From: Anaerolineae bacterium | Lineage (GTDB): Bacteria; Chloroflexota; Anaerolineae; B4-G1; DUEL01 | Direction of reading: 5' to 3' | Length of the DNA stretch: 8,528 bases | NCBI GenBank assembly: GCA_029932895.1 | Contig: JAOZPF010000117.1 | Location: 1 to 8,528 of the forward strand | In this document: in pieces, positions 6,659 to 8,528 of the stretch | Layout of the letters: every line of letters starts with the position of its first letter | Position numbering within the stretch: position 1 is the first letter of the stretch | The notes under the pieces: generated by a model | Told to the model about the DNA's origin: nothing | The model's input: only the letters and a program-made list of their open reading frames with translations | Database searches by the model: none | Translations under genes and position numbers: made by a program

Positions 6659-7048
6659 ATGGCGCGTATCGCAGGGGTGGATTTACCCCGGAGTAAACGG
6701 ATCGAGGTCGGCCTGACGTACATCTATGGCATCGGGCAGGCGCGGAGCACCGAGATTCTGGAAAAGGCTGGTGTTGACCCCGATACACGGGTCAGGGACC
6801 TGACCGAGACCCAGGTGGCCCGCTTGCGCGAGGTGATCGACCGCGACTTTAAAGTGGAGGGTGATCTGCGGCGCGAAGTGCAGATGAACATCAAGCGGCT
6901 GCGGGAGATCGGGTGTTATCGCGGCATGCGTCACCGACAGAACCTGCCGGTTCACGGGCAGCGCACCCGGACCAACGCCCGCACCAATCGGGGGCCGCGC
7001 AAGACGGTTCCTGGTCGCGGTCGGCGTCGAGGGATGAAGAAGAAGTAG
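6659..7048 (+). CDS. rpsM: 30S ribosomal protein S13
   Basis: Head protein of the 30S subunit that contacts the P-site tRNA and forms bridges to the 50S subunit. The 129-residue product starts MARIAGVDLPRSKR and has the helix-two-turn-helix region with YIYGIGQARS (21-30). It contains the signature RHRQNLPVHGQRTRTNART (91-109) and a basic tail ending in KKK that reaches toward tRNA. GGAGGG at 6649-6654 lies just before the ATG. In E. coli, S4 represses the alpha operon by binding a pseudoknot spanning the rpsM start. The 30-nt leader here is too short to hold that structure without using rpmJ sequence, and I see no evidence for it. Confidence 0.97.
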   Translation: MARIAGVDLPRSKRIEVGLTYIYGIGQARSTEILEKAGVDPDTRVRDLTETQVARLREVIDRDFKVEGDLRREVQMNIKRLREIGCYRGMRHRQNLPVHGQRTRTNARTNRGPRKTVPGRGRRRGMKKK

Positions 7049-7051
7049 TGA

Positions 7052-7070
7052 CGCGGCTGGTCGCGCCGCG
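7052..7070 (+). promoter_or_regulatory. GC-rich hairpin in rpsM-rpsK gap
   Basis: CGCGGC (7052-7057) and GCCGCG (7065-7070) are perfectly complementary, giving a 6-bp GC stem with a 7-nt loop three bases after the rpsM stop. No T-run follows, so it is not a standard terminator. It lies in the 61-nt gap, the largest in the window. The role is unknown; mRNA processing or translational spacing are guesses, and short GC-only stems arise easily in DNA of this composition. Confidence 0.3.
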
Positions 7071-7109
7071 CGTGGGTGCGATCTACCGCGCTCGTCAGGT
7101 GGAGGAACT

Positions 7110-7508
7110 ATGGCACGAGGTCAAAGAGGACGAAGGGGAAAAGGTCGTCGGGTGAAGCGCAATGTGCCGCGCGGGCACGTGCATATTCACGCCAGTTTCA
7201 ATAACACGATCGTCACGATGACCGACCCGCAGGGGAACGTCGTCAACTGGGCCAGCGCGGGCTCGGTCGGGTTCAAGGGTTCGCGCAAGAGCACCCCCTT
7301 TGCTGCCCGACAGGCAGCTCAGCGGGCGGCAAAGGAAGCAGCGGACAATGGGATGGTCGAGGCGCACGTGTTTGTAAAGGGGCCAGGGCCGGGCCGCGAG
7401 GCGGCGATCCGCGCCCTTCAGGCAGCGGGGATCAGGGTTCTTTCGATCACGGATGTGACGCCGATCCCGCATAACGGCTGCCGGCCGCCAAAGAGACGTC
7501 GGGTGTAG
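7110..7508 (+). CDS. rpsK: 30S ribosomal protein S11
   Basis: Platform protein of the 30S subunit near the E site, contacting the mRNA-anti-SD region. The 132-residue product has a basic N-terminus (1-21), then VHIHASFNNTIVT (24-36), GFKGSRKSTPFAA (54-66), KGPGPGREAAIRAL (90-103) and the C-terminal IPHNGCRPPKRRRV (119-132). The Asn-Gly pair in that tail (122-123) corresponds to the site that is isoaspartate in E. coli S11. GGAGG at 7101-7105 precedes the ATG. The frame is open upstream to the rpsM end but contains no start codon there, so ATG 7110 is secure. It lies 61 nt after rpsM and 19 nt before rpsD. Confidence 0.97.
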   Translation: MARGQRGRRGKGRRVKRNVPRGHVHIHASFNNTIVTMTDPQGNVVNWASAGSVGFKGSRKSTPFAARQAAQRAAKEAADNGMVEAHVFVKGPGPGREAAIRALQAAGIRVLSITDVTPIPHNGCRPPKRRRV

Positions 7509-7527
7509 CCGGACTGGGGAGGGATGA

Positions 7528-8169
7528 ATGGCCAGGTATACAGGCCCTGTTTGTAAACTGTGTCGTCGCGAGGGACAAAAGTTGTTCCTAAAGGGGGAGC
7601 GGTGCTTTTCCCCCAAGTGTGCGCTGGAGCAGCGGGACTACCCGCCAGGGGAGCACGGGCAGGCGGCCCGTTTCCGCCGCCGCCGTCGCCCTTCCGACTA
7701 CCACCGCCAGTTGCGGGAAAAGCAAAAGGTGCGACGCATCTATGGCGTGATGGAGCGGCAGTTCCGGCGCTACTTCCGCGAGGCGGAGCGAAAGCCTGGC
7801 CTCGCCGGAGAGAACCTACTCTCTCTGTTGGAACGGCGACTGGATAACGTTGTCTATCGGCTGGGCTTTGCCGATTCCCGCAATCAGGCCCGTCAGTTGG
7901 TGCAGCACGGTCACTTTACTGTGAACGGGCGCCGCACCAACGTCCCCTCATACGCGGTGCGTGTGGAGGACCGGATCGCCGTGCGGGAGGAGAGCCGCCG
8001 AAAGACGTACTTTAAGAACCGGGCCGAGATGTTGGACGGTCAGAGTACGCCCCAGTGGCTCAGCCTGGATCCCGGGACTCTTTCGGCGCGGGTGGTCAGT
8101 TTGCCCCGGCGTGAGGACCTCGAGATTCCGGTCAACGAGCAGTTGGTCGTAGAATATTATTCGCGGTAG
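7528..8169 (+). CDS. rpsD: 30S ribosomal protein S4 (zinc-binding)
   Basis: Primary 16S rRNA binder that starts 30S body assembly and lines the mRNA entry channel. In several bacteria it also represses its own mRNA. The 213-residue product has an N-terminal zinc site with Cys9, Cys12, Cys26 and Cys31 (CKLC, then CFSPKC), as in Thermus and Geobacillus S4. An arginine-rich stretch follows (49-54). The S4 RNA-binding domain covers about 101-160, with LERRLDNVVYRLGFADSR (101-118) and ARQLVQHGHFTVNGRR (121-136). The C-terminus ends IPVNEQLVVEYYSR. GGGGAGGG at 7516-7523 gives a strong ribosome binding site for ATG 7528. A 37-nt gap containing a hairpin follows before rpoA. Confidence 0.97.
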   Translation: MARYTGPVCKLCRREGQKLFLKGERCFSPKCALEQRDYPPGEHGQAARFRRRRRPSDYHRQLREKQKVRRIYGVMERQFRRYFREAERKPGLAGENLLSLLERRLDNVVYRLGFADSRNQARQLVQHGHFTVNGRRTNVPSYAVRVEDRIAVREESRRKTYFKNRAEMLDGQSTPQWLSLDPGTLSARVVSLPRREDLEIPVNEQLVVEYYSR

Positions 8170-8170
8170 G

Positions 8171-8194
8171 CTGTCACAGCGGTCCGCTGGACGG
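8171..8194 (+). promoter_or_regulatory. Hairpin between rpsD and rpoA
   Basis: A 10-bp stem can be drawn by hand. CTGTC (8171-8175) pairs with GGACGG-side bases 8190-8194, with one T-G wobble. After a single bulged A (8176), CAGCG (8177-8181) pairs with CGCTG (8185-8189) around a GTC loop. The 3' arm ends where the purine-rich rpoA ribosome binding region begins (GGAGGGAGG, 8193-8201). There is no T-run, so it does not look like a rho-independent terminator. It may tune rpoA translation, act as an mRNA processing site, or be chance. Confidence 0.45.
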
Positions 8195-8201
8195 AGGGAG
8201 G
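8193..8201 (+). promoter_or_regulatory. Ribosome binding site deciding the rpoA TTG start
   Basis: GGAGGGAGG contains two overlapping GGAGG-type sites; the second (8197-8201) ends 5 nt before TTG 8207. This spacing, plus the family N-terminus encoded directly after the TTG, fixes a rare start codon for rpoA. The next in-frame ATG, at 8237, has no such site and would remove the conserved VLPKIE. Confidence 0.85.
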
Positions 8202-8206
8202 CGAGC

Positions 8207-8528
8207 TTGTTTGCATCGGTTCTGCCCAAGATCGAGATGGAAGCCATCTCGCAGCAATATGGTCGATTTATCATCGGCCCCCTGGAGAGCGGGTATGGCG
8301 TCACGCTGGGCAATGCGTTGCGCCGGGTGCTGCTGTCCTCGCTGACCGGGGCCGCGGTCACTTCGATCCGTGTTCTCGACGCGCCTCACGAGTTCGCAAC
8401 TATTCCGCATGTGCGCGAGGACGTGATGCAGATCATCCTTCAGGTGAAGCAGCTTCGCCTGAAGATGTACGGCGATGGGCCGATGCGGATGACGCTGGAG
8501 GCCCGGGGAGAAGGGACTGTCACCGCTG
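8207..8528 (+). CDS. rpoA: RNA polymerase alpha subunit, N-terminal part (cut by window end)
   Basis: The alpha dimer is the scaffold on which beta and beta-prime assemble; its C-terminal domain, outside this window, contacts promoters and activators. The visible 107 codons cover the start of the N-terminal dimerisation domain: MFASVLPKIE (1-10), YGRFIIGPLESGYGVTLGNA (18-37), LRRVLLSSLTGAAVTSI (38-54), HEFATIPHV.EDV (61-73) and QIIL..KQLRLK (75-86). The start is TTG 8207, supported by the GGAGG 5 nt upstream and by the family N-terminus; no ATG or GTG gives a full product. The reading frame is open to the last base, so the gene is truncated by the window, not broken. The gene usually continues to about 310-330 residues and is followed by rplQ. 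Confidence 0.96.
   Translation, partial: MFASVLPKIEMEAISQQYGRFIIGPLESGYGVTLGNALRRVLLSSLTGAAVTSIRVLDAPHEFATIPHVREDVMQIILQVKQLRLKMYGDGPMRMTLEARGEGTVTA

Noticed and set aside
6487..6696. A 69-codon frame covering the map-rpmJ-rpsM junction, considered as a possible infA
   Set aside because: The product shows none of the IF-1 features and the true gene in this interval is rpmJ in another frame.
6913..7155. A plus-strand 80-codon frame bridging the rpsM-rpsK gap
   Set aside because: It overlaps the conserved ends of both rpsM and rpsK in a different frame, has no ribosome binding site and resembles no family; it is explained by base composition.
1..8528. Mobile elements, CRISPR arrays, phage or defence genes, or a hidden novel system
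   Set aside because: All but short gaps are filled by core housekeeping genes in conserved order; no direct repeats, terminal inverted repeats, transposase motifs or spacer-repeat patterns were seen.

Overview
The window is a continuous stretch of a bacterial ribosomal-protein superoperon: the distal spc operon fused to the alpha operon. Every gene is on the + strand. The order is rplX-rplE-rpsN(Z)-rpsH-rplF-rplR-rpsE-rpmD-rplO-secY-adk-map-rpmJ-rpsM-rpsK-rpsD-rpoA (the last is cut by the window end). The DNA is GC-rich and most genes have a clear GGAGG-type ribosome binding site. The secY-adk-map insertion, the zinc-type S14, the zinc-type S4 and the residue patterns of L5, Map (a GYPP...FPATI segment), Adk and SecY suggest a Chloroflexota-like bacterium (Anaerolineae or a relative). 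That placement is an inference from remembered family patterns, not from a search.

Layout: positions 1-3695 hold nine genes for large- and small-subunit proteins (L24, L5, S14, S8, L6, L18, S5, L30, L15). Positions 3731-6518 hold three housekeeping genes: the SecY translocon channel, adenylate kinase and methionine aminopeptidase. Positions 6515-8169 hold L36, S13, S11 and S4. The start of the RNA polymerase alpha subunit runs from 8207 off the end. Spacing is tight: four ATGA start/stop overlaps (rpsE/rpmD, rpmD/rplO, adk/map, map/rpmJ), a 2-nt gap at secY/adk, and a largest gap of 61 nt (rpsM/rpsK). No stretch of more than about 60 nt lacks a gene. I see no internal promoter, no rho-independent terminator, no mobile element, no CRISPR array, no tRNA and no repeat family.

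The genes work together in growth. The ribosomal proteins build both subunits. SecY exports nascent membrane and secreted proteins. Adk balances adenylates. Map removes initiator methionine from new chains. RpoA nucleates RNA polymerase assembly.

I found no undescribed biological system here; this is conserved core genome. The points worth a second look are small: infA (IF-1) is missing from its usual slot between map and rpmJ; a well-formed hairpin fills the rpsD-rpoA gap next to the rpoA ribosome binding site; rpoA must start at TTG; Adk carries Gly where the AMP-binding segment normally has Asp; the only adk ribosome-binding-like sequence can pair with CCTC at the secY end; and a GC-rich hairpin sits in the rpsM-rpsK gap.
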